This document shows positions 34,230 through 42,810 of a stretch of 64,000 nucleotides of DNA, piece by piece. The stretch spans positions 1 to 64,000 of the forward strand of contig JAFQAZ010000007.1 of assembly GCA_017416855.1 (NCBI GenBank). The letters run 5' to 3'. The notes beneath the pieces are model-generated. The model was not told the DNA's origin, did not search any database, and worked only from the letters and a program-made list of their open reading frames with translations. The position numbers and the translations under genes were made by a program. This stretch comes from Clostridia bacterium. GTDB lineage: Bacteria > Bacillota > Clostridia > UBA1381 > UBA9506. Numbering within the stretch: position 1 is the stretch's first letter; the number at the start of each line of letters is the position of its first letter.

Positions 34230-34258
34230 ATGCATCTAAATCTTATGATCCTTATAAA
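34230..34258 (+). promoter_or_regulatory. Recurrent promoter element, copy 4
   Basis: ATGCAT (34230-34235), 17-base spacer CTAAATCTTATGATCCT, TATAAA (34253-34258). It precedes the MutS-like gene. Confidence 0.65.
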
Positions 34259-34286
34259 CAATAAAGTACATTGAGAAGGTGAAACA

Positions 34287-36023
34287 ATGGAAATGAAAAG
34301 CAAATACAGCATTTTATATCCGGATATTGAGGGCGTGACATATAAACAGCTTTCAGAAACGACCTGCCATGATCTGGCTCTTGATGTGTTGTGTAAAAAT
34401 CTGACGGATGACGCCAAGGAATATAAACTGATTATGGAAACTATTTCCCATATGACGGAGAATCCTCAAGTGGCTGAATATCGGCAGAAGATTTTTTGTG
34501 ATATTCTGCGGTTGCCGGATGTGAGAAAGCGAATGGTGGAGCTTTTTGATAAGTTTGAATTTATCCGCTCTTACGGTGTGCATCATTTGAACATTGATGA
34601 AAAAAAAGGTCTTTGGCATCTGTTGCGCCGGATGGATGAATTAAATGATTATATCAGTTGTGTTGAGGCTATGCAGGAATGTTTGACAGAAAATGCTGTG
34701 GAATCGGAGGGACTCAAAGGATTTGCAAAATACATTAATGAGTTATATCATGCTGCCAATTTTGGTGAGATGAAGGCAGATATTGCGGCTTTAAAAGTCC
34801 ATTCTTCCGAGGTTAAGAGTGTGACGGTAGGCATTAACGTCAATGAGCGGTTTGAAGCAACGGGACTGGGCCTCATTTCCATTAACAACAAGCAATTTAA
34901 AAAATCCGGCATTGTCAAAAGCTTTGCTGATGCCATCAGTGCAAAAGGAAAAATTCAAGAGGGAACAGACTGGAACGGCAATATGCATTTTCAGCCGGTG
35001 GAATCCATCCCGGAGGGTGAGGACGCAGTATCGGAGTTCTTCACCAGAAAAGCAAAATTGAATCTGGTGCATCTGGCAGGTTTTGGCGGTGCCAGCGTAT
35101 CCCAGGAAACCATGGCAAGTATTGCCAAAGGGGACAGTATGGCCAATTTGACCTTTTATCTTTCGGAAGTTGCCAATAAAATGCTTGATACCTTGCTTAA
35201 AAAGCTTCGGGATACCCTCAGCAAATATGCCAATGTTGCGGTTATGAATATTTCTCAGGTGATTCCCGAGTTTATGTATTATATACGGTTTGCCGAGTTT
35301 ATTGAAAAACAGATGGCGCAGGGGCATACCTTCTGCGAAGCAAAGGTTTTAACCGGTGGCGGGGGACAGATGGAAGCCAAGGGCTTTTATAACCTGAAAC
35401 TTGCAGTTTCCGGTCTAAAGCAGGAAGATATTGTGACCAATGATTTGGCTTTTGATAAGGACCATACCGTATACATTTTAACCGGTGCAAACCGTGGCGG
35501 AAAAACCACCATTACCCAGGCAGTGGGGATTATGTACGTCCTTGCTCAAGGCGGTATTTTTGTTCCGGCGTCCTCCTTTGCCTATCAGCCTGTTGACTGT
35601 GTGTATACGCATTTTCCGGCTGATGAAGACAAGACATTGGATTTGGGCAGACTGGGTGAGGAATGCATACGCTTTAAGGAAAACTATACAGCCTGCACGA
35701 AGGATAGCCTGTATCTTTTAAATGAATCCTTTTCTACAACGTCCTTTGAGGAAGGCTATTATATAGCAAAGGATGCGGTGAAAGCTCTTCTTAAAAAGTC
35801 GGTCAGAACCATCTATAATACTCATATGCACAAGCTGGGGGAGGATATTGACGAGCTGAATCTGGAAAATCCCAATGCCCAAGCATCTTCCATTGTTGTG
35901 CAGAGCGAGGAGGGAAAACGCTCCTTTAAGCTAGAGGTGGCACCGCCCAAGGGGCTTTCCTATGCAAGAGATATTGCTGAAAAATATGGCGTTACCTACG
36001 AAATGCTTACGGATGGAATGTAG
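34287..36023 (+). CDS. MutS-like ATPase (domain III/V only)
   Basis: A 578-residue protein of the MutS superfamily. The Walker A motif GANRGGKTTITQAVG lies around residue 395, followed by a Walker B-like stretch (DSLYLLNESFSTTSFEEG, with NE in place of the usual DE) and THMHKLGEDID. The first 390 residues are helical, like the MutS lever and clamp, but the mismatch-recognition domain with the Phe-x-Glu motif is absent. It is therefore not a housekeeping MutS. Similar short proteins occur widely in Firmicutes and their role is unclear. GAGAAGGTG precedes the ATG. It converges on feoB. Confidence 0.85.
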   Translation: MEMKSKYSILYPDIEGVTYKQLSETTCHDLALDVLCKNLTDDAKEYKLIMETISHMTENPQVAEYRQKIFCDILRLPDVRKRMVELFDKFEFIRSYGVHHLNIDEKKGLWHLLRRMDELNDYISCVEAMQECLTENAVESEGLKGFAKYINELYHAANFGEMKADIAALKVHSSEVKSVTVGINVNERFEATGLGLISINNKQFKKSGIVKSFADAISAKGKIQEGTDWNGNMHFQPVESIPEGEDAVSEFFTRKAKLNLVHLAGFGGASVSQETMASIAKGDSMANLTFYLSEVANKMLDTLLKKLRDTLSKYANVAVMNISQVIPEFMYYIRFAEFIEKQMAQGHTFCEAKVLTGGGGQMEAKGFYNLKLAVSGLKQEDIVTNDLAFDKDHTVYILTGANRGGKTTITQAVGIMYVLAQGGIFVPASSFAYQPVDCVYTHFPADEDKTLDLGRLGEECIRFKENYTACTKDSLYLLNESFSTTSFEEGYYIAKDAVKALLKKSVRTIYNTHMHKLGEDIDELNLENPNAQASSIVVQSEEGKRSFKLEVAPPKGLSYARDIAEKYGVTYEMLTDGM

Positions 36024-36040
36024 ACGCTGTTAAACTATGT

Positions 36041-36110
36041 TAAAAAAACAAACGGCCTCTCTCCCAGCTGGTATATGAAACAGCAACACTGAAACCGAAG
36101 GGAAAGAGGC
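36041..36110 (-). terminator. Probable terminator of feoB
   Basis: On the minus strand GCCTCTTTCCC pairs with GGGAGAGAGGC across a 34-base loop, followed by GTTTGTTTTTTT. The long loop lowers confidence. Confidence 0.45.
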
Positions 36111-36115
36111 AGAGA

Positions 36116-38230
36116 TTATACAAGGCCAAAGAATCGGGCGGTGGATGCAAGCAAAAAGCAAAGGAGCATACCGCAGATGGTTGGCAATAAGAAACCGAGT
36201 AGCGTCCATTTGATGCTGCCGGTTTCTTTTTTTATGGAAAGGAGGGTGGTGGAGCAAGGAAAGTGGAGCAGAGAAAAGAGCATTGTACAAGTTGCGGTGA
36301 GCCAGGTCCAGCCGTTATCTACCAGCAGGGTTTTGAGGGTGGAGAGATTTTCAAATTCGGTTAAAGTACTACCGGAAAGATAAGCCATTATGGCAATGGG
36401 CATCACAATTTCATTGGCGGGAAAGCCTAGGATAAAAGCCATTAAAATCACACCGTCTAAGCCAAAGAGTCGGGCAAAAGGGTCTAAAAAACCGGCAGTA
36501 TGGGCAAGAAGAGTGTTGCCCCCGACTGTTACGTTTGCCATTATGTAAATAATCAGACCGGCCGGTGCCGCTACGCTGACGGCGCGACCTAATACGAACA
36601 AGGTACGGTCAAAGATGGAGCGAACAATGACTTTTCCCACCTGAGGGGGACGGTATGGTGGCAATTCCAGGGTAAAGGAAGAGGGCACTCCTTTTAAAAG
36701 GGTAACGGACAATAGCTTCGAGATTCCAATAGTCAGCAGAATGCCCAGCAGAATGACACCTGTCAGCATCGCAGCAGAGAGAAATGAAGAGATTATGCCG
36801 GCATTTCCTACGATGAAAAACATCGTAATAATAGAAATGATGGTGGGGAACCGTCCGTTACAGGGTACAAAGTTGTTGGTAATGATGGCCAGAAGACGCT
36901 CCCGGGGAGAGTCAATAATCCGGCAACCGGTGACTCCCACGGCGTTGCAACCGAAGCCCATACACATAGTTAGTGCCTGCTTGCCGCAGGCGTGGCATTT
37001 TTTGAAGCAATGGTCTAAATTAAAGGCCACACGGGGGAGATATCCCAAGTCCTCCAGTAAGGTAAACAAGGGAAAGAAAATGGCCATGGGCGGGAGCATA
37101 ACAGACACAACCCAGGCTACCACCCGATAGATACCAAGCACCAAAGCATTATGTAGCCACAAAGGCGTGCCAATGGCGAGCAAAGCAGAAGAAAGAGGTT
37201 TTTCCAAGCCAAACAGCCAGTCAGACAGCAAGGCTGAAGGATAATTGGCACCGCTGACGGTGAGCCATAAAATGAAAAGCAGCAACAAAATCATGGTGGG
37301 AATGCCAAAGGCTTTTCCAGTGAGCAACCGGTCCCAGCGGAGTTGCTTTTGCATATAGGCTTTGTTTTCATAGCGGACAGCTTGGTGGCAGATTTCTTCT
37401 GCTGCTTTGAACAAATGGGCCACAATGTCATCCCGGAGGGATTGCGCATTGGGGAAAGTTTGTTCAAGCCGGCTATAGCAGCTTGCTAAAACAGAGGCAA
37501 TGGGTTCCTGTTGCTTTAAATCAAACCCCAGATACTGCTCCATAGACCGAAGAAGGGAGTCGTCGTTTTGGAGCAACATCAAAGCCGTCCATCGGGGATT
37601 GATTTTTGAAGTGGCAGATTCAATGAGAGGGATTATTTCTGTAAGGGCAGTTTCAACGACAGGGTGATAGGTTACTGTTTTTGGAGCGCACTGGTCTTTT
37701 CGGTGAGTCAGTTCATATACGGTTTTACAAATTGTCTCTAAGCCGTCGTTTTTTTTGGCGCAGGTGGCCACAACGGGAACGCCTAATGCTTCAGACAGAG
37801 CATTACAATCAACAAAAATGTGTTTGCGGGCAGCCTCATCCATCAGGTTTACACAGACAACGGCTTTATCTGTCACCTCCAGAATCTGCAGAACAAGATT
37901 TAAATTACGGACAAGGCAGGTGGCATCGCAAACAATTATGGTGGCATCGGCTTCGCCAAAACAGATAAAATCCCGGGCGATTTCTTCTTCGGCTGAGTGG
38001 GCGACCAGGGAATACGAACCGGGGATATCCACCAGATTGTATATCTGGTTCTTAAATGTATACCACCCCCGGGCATTGCCTACTGTTTTGCCCGGCCAGT
38101 TGCCCGTGTGCTGATGCATACCGGTAAGAGCGTTGAATACAGTGCTCTTACCCACATTGGGATTTCCGGCCAAAGCAATAACAACTGGCTTTTCATTTTG
38201 AGCGCACTGTGATGATTTAGTGGTGTTCAA
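36116..38230 (-). CDS. feoB: Ferrous iron transporter FeoB
   Basis: A 704-residue membrane GTPase importing Fe(II). The N-terminal G-domain has G1 GNPNVGKST (residues 22-30), G3 VDIPGSYSL and G4 NLMD. Two Gate domains follow, with about eight membrane helices, LPRVAFNLDHCFKKCHACGKQ and GFGCNAVGV being typical of the Gly-Cys-Asn pore region. FeoB normally has conserved Cys in the gate helices, and these are present. It starts 12 bases after feoA on the same strand. Its gene ends opposite the MutS-like gene. Confidence 0.96.
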   Translation of the reverse strand: MNTTKSSQCAQNEKPVVIALAGNPNVGKSTVFNALTGMHQHTGNWPGKTVGNARGWYTFKNQIYNLVDIPGSYSLVAHSAEEEIARDFICFGEADATIIVCDATCLVRNLNLVLQILEVTDKAVVCVNLMDEAARKHIFVDCNALSEALGVPVVATCAKKNDGLETICKTVYELTHRKDQCAPKTVTYHPVVETALTEIIPLIESATSKINPRWTALMLLQNDDSLLRSMEQYLGFDLKQQEPIASVLASCYSRLEQTFPNAQSLRDDIVAHLFKAAEEICHQAVRYENKAYMQKQLRWDRLLTGKAFGIPTMILLLLFILWLTVSGANYPSALLSDWLFGLEKPLSSALLAIGTPLWLHNALVLGIYRVVAWVVSVMLPPMAIFFPLFTLLEDLGYLPRVAFNLDHCFKKCHACGKQALTMCMGFGCNAVGVTGCRIIDSPRERLLAIITNNFVPCNGRFPTIISIITMFFIVGNAGIISSFLSAAMLTGVILLGILLTIGISKLLSVTLLKGVPSSFTLELPPYRPPQVGKVIVRSIFDRTLFVLGRAVSVAAPAGLIIYIMANVTVGGNTLLAHTAGFLDPFARLFGLDGVILMAFILGFPANEIVMPIAIMAYLSGSTLTEFENLSTLKTLLVDNGWTWLTATCTMLFSLLHFPCSTTLLSIKKETGSIKWTLLGFLLPTICGMLLCFLLASTARFFGLV

Positions 38231-38242
38231 CGGAATCCCTCC

Positions 38243-38470
38243 TTATAGAATTTCAACAGTTTGGGCATCTTCTGTGCGAAGGGCAATCACAGTATGACGA
38301 ATCATATAAGCACGTGGGTCACCAGCAGGGCTTTGATAGAGGCAGGTAACTCTGGCGTTCTGGGTTAAGCCCATATCTAACAGGCGACGGTGCATTGTGC
38401 CGGCGGTGTGAAGCTTTTTTACATAAGCACTGTGCCCTACGGGAATATTGCATAAAGAACGAAATTGCAT
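38243..38470 (-). CDS. feoA: FeoA-family protein
   Basis: A 75-residue SH3-like FeoA protein (MQFRSLCNIPVGHSAYVKKL start, LLDMGLTQNARVTCL core). It is thought to bind FeoB and tune its activity. ATG 38470 is chosen because AAAGG lies upstream and the start aligns with other FeoA proteins. A longer frame reaching 38623 would have to run through the terminator hairpin at 38546-38588 and is rejected. It forms a two-gene unit with feoB. Confidence 0.92.
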   Translation of the reverse strand: MQFRSLCNIPVGHSAYVKKLHTAGTMHRRLLDMGLTQNARVTCLYQSPAGDPRAYMIRHTVIALRTEDAQTVEIL

Positions 38471-38545
38471 AGAAATGACCTTTCTGTCTGCTGCTATGAC
38501 AGACGTGTATTCAGTTTTATTATATGAAAAAGCAAATATTATGTG

Positions 38546-38588
38546 AAAGAGGCTGTCGCAAAATCGTTCATTTTGCGACAGCCTCTTT
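38546..38588. terminator. Strong hairpin between the small acidic protein gene and feoAB
   Basis: A 19-base perfect stem, AAAGAGGCTGTCGCAAAAT with its complement, and a five-base loop. It closely resembles the hairpin at 48608-48653. The U-tract is short. Confidence 0.75.
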
Positions 38589-38594
38589 AAAATC

Positions 38595-38843
38595 TTATTG
38601 TAAATTTTCTTCCTCGTGGTCAATACAATCCGGTGGTTGATAATCGTAAATGCTCATATAAGATTCCATTTCCTCCTCATTTTGCGGAGGAGTGGGAATC
38701 AGTCCGGTGCATTCTGTGTAAGAGGATGCATTGACAAGCTCTGAAAATTCATCGTCTTCCATATGGTCCGGGTAAGGAACATCTTTTTCCGGCGGTGTTG
38801 TTTTAGGCACTTCGAATTTCTTTTTTTTCTTTTCATCAGGCAT
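38595..38843 (-). CDS. Small acidic hydrophilic protein of unknown function
   Basis: An 82-residue protein I do not recognise. It has a Lys-rich start (MPDEKKKKKFEVPKTTPPE) and then an acidic, Pro- and Tyr-rich body with DHMEDDEFSELVNASSYTEC and CTGLIPTPPQNEEEMESY. There is no membrane segment and it is probably largely disordered. AAGGAGATGAT precedes the ATG, so translation is likely. It lies between the zinc transporter genes and the feoAB terminator, with 50 bases separating it from znuB. Confidence 0.65.
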   Translation of the reverse strand: MPDEKKKKKFEVPKTTPPEKDVPYPDHMEDDEFSELVNASSYTECTGLIPTPPQNEEEMESYMSIYDYQPPDCIDHEEENLQ

Positions 38844-38893
38844 GGTATCATCTCCTTTTCCTTAGCATTGCCGGAAAAAGGGAGAGTATACCA

Positions 38894-39715
38894 TTATTTT
38901 TTTTGTACACCTAATTTGGCGACGGTGCTGAACAGGATAAAGACAAACAAGCTGACAATTACCACGCTGGCACCGGTGGGAACGGCACAGTAAAAGGACA
39001 TTACCATTCCAATGAAAAAGCACAGCATACTGGTGATGGCGGCACAAAGTACCACGGCTTTGAAGCTTTTAAACAGGCGCATAGCGGTCAGAGCTGGAAA
39101 GATGATTAAGCTGGACATTAAGAGTGAGCCCATCATCCGCATCCCCACCACCACGGTGATGGCGGTGAGCAATGCAATCAGCATATTATACAAACGAACA
39201 TTCAGACCGGTGGCTCGGGCAAAGTTTTCGTCAAAAGTAACAGCAAAAATGTTGTGATATAACAGAATGAAGAGAATAAGAACAGCAAGAGATAATGCGA
39301 TGCTTAAAATCACATCTCCCCGGCTCATCGCCAGAATGCTTCCGAACATATAGTTATGCACATCGGCATTCATCCCGCCGGCAAGAGAAGTCACAATAAC
39401 ACCCAATGCCAGAGCGCTGCTGGAAACAATGGCAATGGCGGCATCCCCTTTGATTTTACTGTTTTCAGAAAGACGGAGTAAAAAGAAGGCAGCCAGCACC
39501 ACAACGGGTACAGAAACGGCTAAAGGGGCCAGATTCATTGCCATAGCAAAGGATAGGGCACCAAAGCCAACATGGGATAAACCATCACCAATCATGGAGT
39601 AGCGCTTTAATACCAGGCAAACGCCCAACAATGCGGCGCATAGCGCAACCAACAGACCAACAGCCAGAGCGCGGGCCATAAAGGTGTAGGAAAAAATGCT
39701 GAACAAATCAATCAT
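38894..39715 (-). CDS. Zinc/manganese-type ABC transporter permease
   Basis: A 273-residue membrane protein of the ABC-3 family (ZnuB/TroC type) with about eight helices. SMIGDGLSHVGFGALSFAMAMN is the family's cytoplasmic coupling region, and GMRMMGSLLMSSLIIFPALTA is another conserved block. It forms the channel for Zn(II) or Mn(II). ATG 39715 is preceded by AGGAGGTG nine bases away, and the gene overlaps the ATPase gene by eight bases. Confidence 0.92.
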   Translation of the reverse strand: MIDLFSIFSYTFMARALAVGLLVALCAALLGVCLVLKRYSMIGDGLSHVGFGALSFAMAMNLAPLAVSVPVVVLAAFFLLRLSENSKIKGDAAIAIVSSSALALGVIVTSLAGGMNADVHNYMFGSILAMSRGDVILSIALSLAVLILFILLYHNIFAVTFDENFARATGLNVRLYNMLIALLTAITVVVGMRMMGSLLMSSLIIFPALTAMRLFKSFKAVVLCAAITSMLCFFIGMVMSFYCAVPTGASVVIVSLFVFILFSTVAKLGVQKK

Positions 39716-40418
39716 TATGGTGCGCACCTCCTGACAGGCGAGCAAAGGCCTCGGTTTTCATATATTCGTCAGTAGGGCCAAAAAACTGCACATGGGTGGC
39801 CATATGCAGAATTTTGGTGCCGTATGCCACAGCGTTTTTCATATCATGAGAAACCATAATCACGGTGACTCCCCGTTTTTGGTTTAAATCTTTAATAATC
39901 TGATACAGTTCTGCCGTTGCGGTCGGATCTAAGCCGGCGGCAGGCTCATCTAAAAGAAGCAATTTTTCCGTGGCGCACAAAGCACGGGCCAACAGCACGC
40001 GCTGTTGCTGCCCACCGGAAAGTTCTCTGTAAGACCGGTTTTTTACATGCTCCATATTCAGCAGCAAAAGCATTTCATTGGCACGGTTCGCATCCTCCTT
40101 GCTGTAAAACGGATGCCAGCCGCGGCGGCTGTTACAGCCGGATAAAACCACTTCCCATACAGAGGCGGGAAAATCTCTTTGCACCACCGTTTGTTGAGGC
40201 AGATAACCAATTTCGTTCTGGGATAAGCCGGAAAAAACCACGCGGCCGTGGCTGGGGGGCAAAAGGCCTAAAATGCCCTTCATCAGGGTACTTTTGCCGG
40301 AGCCGTTTTCTCCTACAACGCAGAGATAATCTCCTTCTTCAACTGAAAAGTCTACATGGCAGACAGCGTTGATGCTGTCATAATGCATGCATAAATCTTC
40401 GCAGGAAAGTAAACGCAT
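39708..40418 (-). CDS. Zinc/manganese-type ABC transporter ATP-binding protein
   Basis: A 236-residue ABC ATPase with Walker A GENGSGKSTLMKG, Q-loop LPQQTVV, signature LSGGQQQRVLLARAL, Walker B KLLLLDEPAAGLD and an H-loop in MVSHDM. It belongs to the ZnuC group by context. It starts two bases after the binding-protein stop and overlaps the permease start, so the three genes are one operon. Confidence 0.94.
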   Translation of the reverse strand: MRLLSCEDLCMHYDSINAVCHVDFSVEEGDYLCVVGENGSGKSTLMKGILGLLPPSHGRVVFSGLSQNEIGYLPQQTVVQRDFPASVWEVVLSGCNSRRGWHPFYSKEDANRANEMLLLLNMEHVKNRSYRELSGGQQQRVLLARALCATEKLLLLDEPAAGLDPTATAELYQIIKDLNQKRGVTVIMVSHDMKNAVAYGTKILHMATHVQFFGPTDEYMKTEAFARLSGGAHHND

Positions 40419-40420
40419 AA

Positions 40421-41341
40421 TCAGTTCAATCCTTCTTTTAAGTTTTCCAGATTTTTCTTCATTAATGAAAGATAGGTGGCTCCCTGCGCCAGTTCTTCTT
40501 TGGAAATGTTATGACAGGAATGGAGGAGCAATGCCTTTGCGCCTGTTTCCTCACAAATGAGACGGGCGGTTTTGGGGTCAGAAAGCTCTTCATAATACAC
40601 CACCGGGATATTTTCGTTTTTCACGGTATCAATAATACGGGTTAAGTCGGCCGCAGAGGGTTCTGATTCCGAAGAACAGGAATCAAAAGCGGCATCATAG
40701 GAAAGGCCGTATGCCTCTGTAAAATATAAAAACGCAAACCGACCGCCGAAAATCAGTTTGTTCCGTTTTGCATTCTGAACAACCTGAGACACTTGTCCGT
40801 GCAGGTCTTTCAGTTCTGCCCGAAAGGCTTCGCCATTGGCTTTGTATTCATCGCTATGCTCCGGATCAATTTCGCAGAGCTTGTTTTCCAATGATTCTGC
40901 CATTGCGACAGCGTAGAGCGGGTTGGTAAAAATGTGCGGATCGACATTGTGCTGGTGCTCAACATCATCGTGGTTATGCCCCTGATGCAAATCAATACCG
41001 TAGGATATATTCAGTATGGCAGGGTTACCTTCTAAGGATTTTAAAACCGAAGGAACCCAGGCTTCCATCGTTTCACCGGTGTAAATAAACAAATCGGCCT
41101 CGTTGATGGTCATCATATCCGCCGGAGAAGGCTCATAGGAATGACTTTCTGATCCGGGTGGTAGTAGCAAGGTTACCTGAGCATTATCCCCGGCGATTGT
41201 TCTGGCAAAGTCATACTGTGGAAACAGGGTGGTTACAATGTTCAGTTTTTTTTCTCCGCTTTGTTCTGTGGGTGCAATGGCACAGCCTGTAAGCAGAACA
41301 AGGCACAACAAACAAACTATAATGCGTTTCAATTGTATCAC
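40421..41341 (-). CDS. Zinc/manganese-type ABC transporter binding lipoprotein
   Basis: A 306-residue cluster A-I metal-binding protein. The lipobox LLTGC places the lipidated Cys at residue 20. FPQYDFARTIAG and LLPPGSESHSYEPSPADM supply the first metal His, and HNVDPHIFTNP gives a second. A short His-rich loop, HQGHNHDDVEHQH, near residues 118-130, is typical of zinc-specific members. It therefore more likely binds Zn(II) than Mn(II). Ten bases separate it from the sensor kinase gene upstream. Confidence 0.92.
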   Translation of the reverse strand: MIQLKRIIVCLLCLVLLTGCAIAPTEQSGEKKLNIVTTLFPQYDFARTIAGDNAQVTLLLPPGSESHSYEPSPADMMTINEADLFIYTGETMEAWVPSVLKSLEGNPAILNISYGIDLHQGHNHDDVEHQHNVDPHIFTNPLYAVAMAESLENKLCEIDPEHSDEYKANGEAFRAELKDLHGQVSQVVQNAKRNKLIFGGRFAFLYFTEAYGLSYDAAFDSCSSESEPSAADLTRIIDTVKNENIPVVYYEELSDPKTARLICEETGAKALLLHSCHNISKEELAQGATYLSLMKKNLENLKEGLN

Positions 41342-41351
41342 TCCCTGTGGA

Positions 41352-42800
41352 TTACTGTGAAATTAAGGGGTTCTTTTCGCTGCTTTCTTTAGAAGCCGGC
41401 GGAAGAGTAAAGCTGAACCGTGTGAATTCTCCCGGTTGGCTTTCAGCCCAGACGTTTTCGCCATGAGCCATCATAATGCTCTTGACAATAAACAGTCCCA
41501 GGCCGGCACCGTTTTTATCTAAACTGCGGGATTTATCGGTTTTATAAAAACGGTCGAAGATATGCTTTAAATCCTGTTCTTCAATGCCAATGCCTGAGTT
41601 CTGGATGGAAACGAACACCTTGTTTTTATCAGAGAGTCCGGTGCGGATGTCAATAAAACCGCCTTCGTCTGTGAATTTAATAGCATTATCCATTAAGTTC
41701 GTAATGACTCTCTGAATGGCATCACGATCAGCAAAAACCCGTAGATTATCTGTCTGGAAGCCAATGGATAAGTGAATATCTTTTTCCATAATCCGTTTTT
41801 CCAGCTTAATAACAGAAAGGCGAATGGTTTCATTTATATCAAATTCTTTGTTTTCAAACTTGAAACTCCCCTGTTCCAGCTTGGTCAGATCCAACAAATC
41901 TGTCACCAAACGGGATAGACGCTTGGTTTCATCTAAAACAATAGAAAGGTACTGCTTTTCTTTTTCCGGAGGAATGGTTCCATCCAAAATACCCTCCACA
42001 AAGCCGGTAATGGTTGTCATCGGTGTTCTTAAATCGTGAGAAATGTTTGCCACAAAGCTGCTTCTCATATTTTCAAGCTGTTGAATGGAGTCGGCCATTT
42101 TATTGAAGGCATCTCCCAATTCGCCGATTTCGTTTTGTTCGGCAATGGTTACTCTCTGTTCCCAATGCCCCTGGGCAATAGCTTTGGCGGCGTTGTTTAA
42201 TACCTTGAGAGGTCGGGTGATGCGCAGGGACAAGGTGTACATAACTACAAGAGCAACAGCCAGCACCAATGAGGCAGAGAAAAAGAAAATTTGTATGATG
42301 CCGTAACGGACCTGATTGATTTCCGGCACAGGTACGCTGACAAAAACAGCACCGAGGATTGCGTTTTCGTACCGGATGGGTAACCCTATGGTCAGGGTGG
42401 TTGTATTGAATAAACCACCAAAAGTATCGGTAAACCGAACCGACTGGCCGTTAATGACATTTTCGTAATATTCCTTGCGGATGTTGGCGGCTTCGTAGCC
42501 GGAGGTGGTAACAATCACCTTGCCGTGACTGTCTAACACAACAATAAAGCTTTCGGAAGAAACGCTCAGCGCATCTACATTCATCTGGTAATTGTCTTTA
42601 GGATAGCTGACGTTGTGTCTTGCCAGCTTGACCGTAAAATCAGATAAGCTTTCCGCCACCTCTGTCAGACTGTCTTCCTTGCTTTGCAGTAGGTAATTGC
42701 CCAGCATACTGTACATTAATGTGCCCATAACAAGAAAGCTGAACAGCACTACGAAAACAGTATAAAAGAAAGTCTGAGAAAAAATACTTTTTTTAAACAA
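41352..42800 (-). CDS. Two-component sensor histidine kinase
   Basis: A 482-residue membrane kinase. A first membrane helix (residues 9-33) and a second (about 170-195) bracket an extracytoplasmic sensor domain of about 135 residues. HAMP follows (RITRPLKVLNNAAKAIAQGHWEQRV in two parts), then the HisKA site FVANISHDLRTPMTT with the phospho-accepting His, and an HATPase domain with N-box NLMDNAIKFTDEGG and G-box NGAGLGLFIVKS. The gene sits ten bases after the response regulator and ten before the zinc-binding protein. A role in sensing zinc or envelope stress is possible. Confidence 0.95.
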   Translation of the reverse strand: MFKKSIFSQTFFYTVFVVLFSFLVMGTLMYSMLGNYLLQSKEDSLTEVAESLSDFTVKLARHNVSYPKDNYQMNVDALSVSSESFIVVLDSHGKVIVTTSGYEAANIRKEYYENVINGQSVRFTDTFGGLFNTTTLTIGLPIRYENAILGAVFVSVPVPEINQVRYGIIQIFFFSASLVLAVALVVMYTLSLRITRPLKVLNNAAKAIAQGHWEQRVTIAEQNEIGELGDAFNKMADSIQQLENMRSSFVANISHDLRTPMTTITGFVEGILDGTIPPEKEKQYLSIVLDETKRLSRLVTDLLDLTKLEQGSFKFENKEFDINETIRLSVIKLEKRIMEKDIHLSIGFQTDNLRVFADRDAIQRVITNLMDNAIKFTDEGGFIDIRTGLSDKNKVFVSIQNSGIGIEEQDLKHIFDRFYKTDKSRSLDKNGAGLGLFIVKSIMMAHGENVWAESQPGEFTRFSFTLPPASKESSEKNPLISQ

Positions 42801-42810
42801 GGTACATCCC

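Noticed and set aside
34791-35327. 178-codon minus-strand frame opposite the MutS-like gene
   Set aside because: Its composition is a mirror of the plus-strand codons, with no ribosome-binding site.
38471-38623. N-terminal extension of FeoA
   Set aside because: It would translate through a 19-base terminator hairpin. The internal ATG has a ribosome-binding site and aligns with the family.
39917-40372. 151-codon plus-strand frame opposite the ABC ATPase gene
   Set aside because: The opposite strand carries intact Walker and signature motifs. The plus frame is a shadow.
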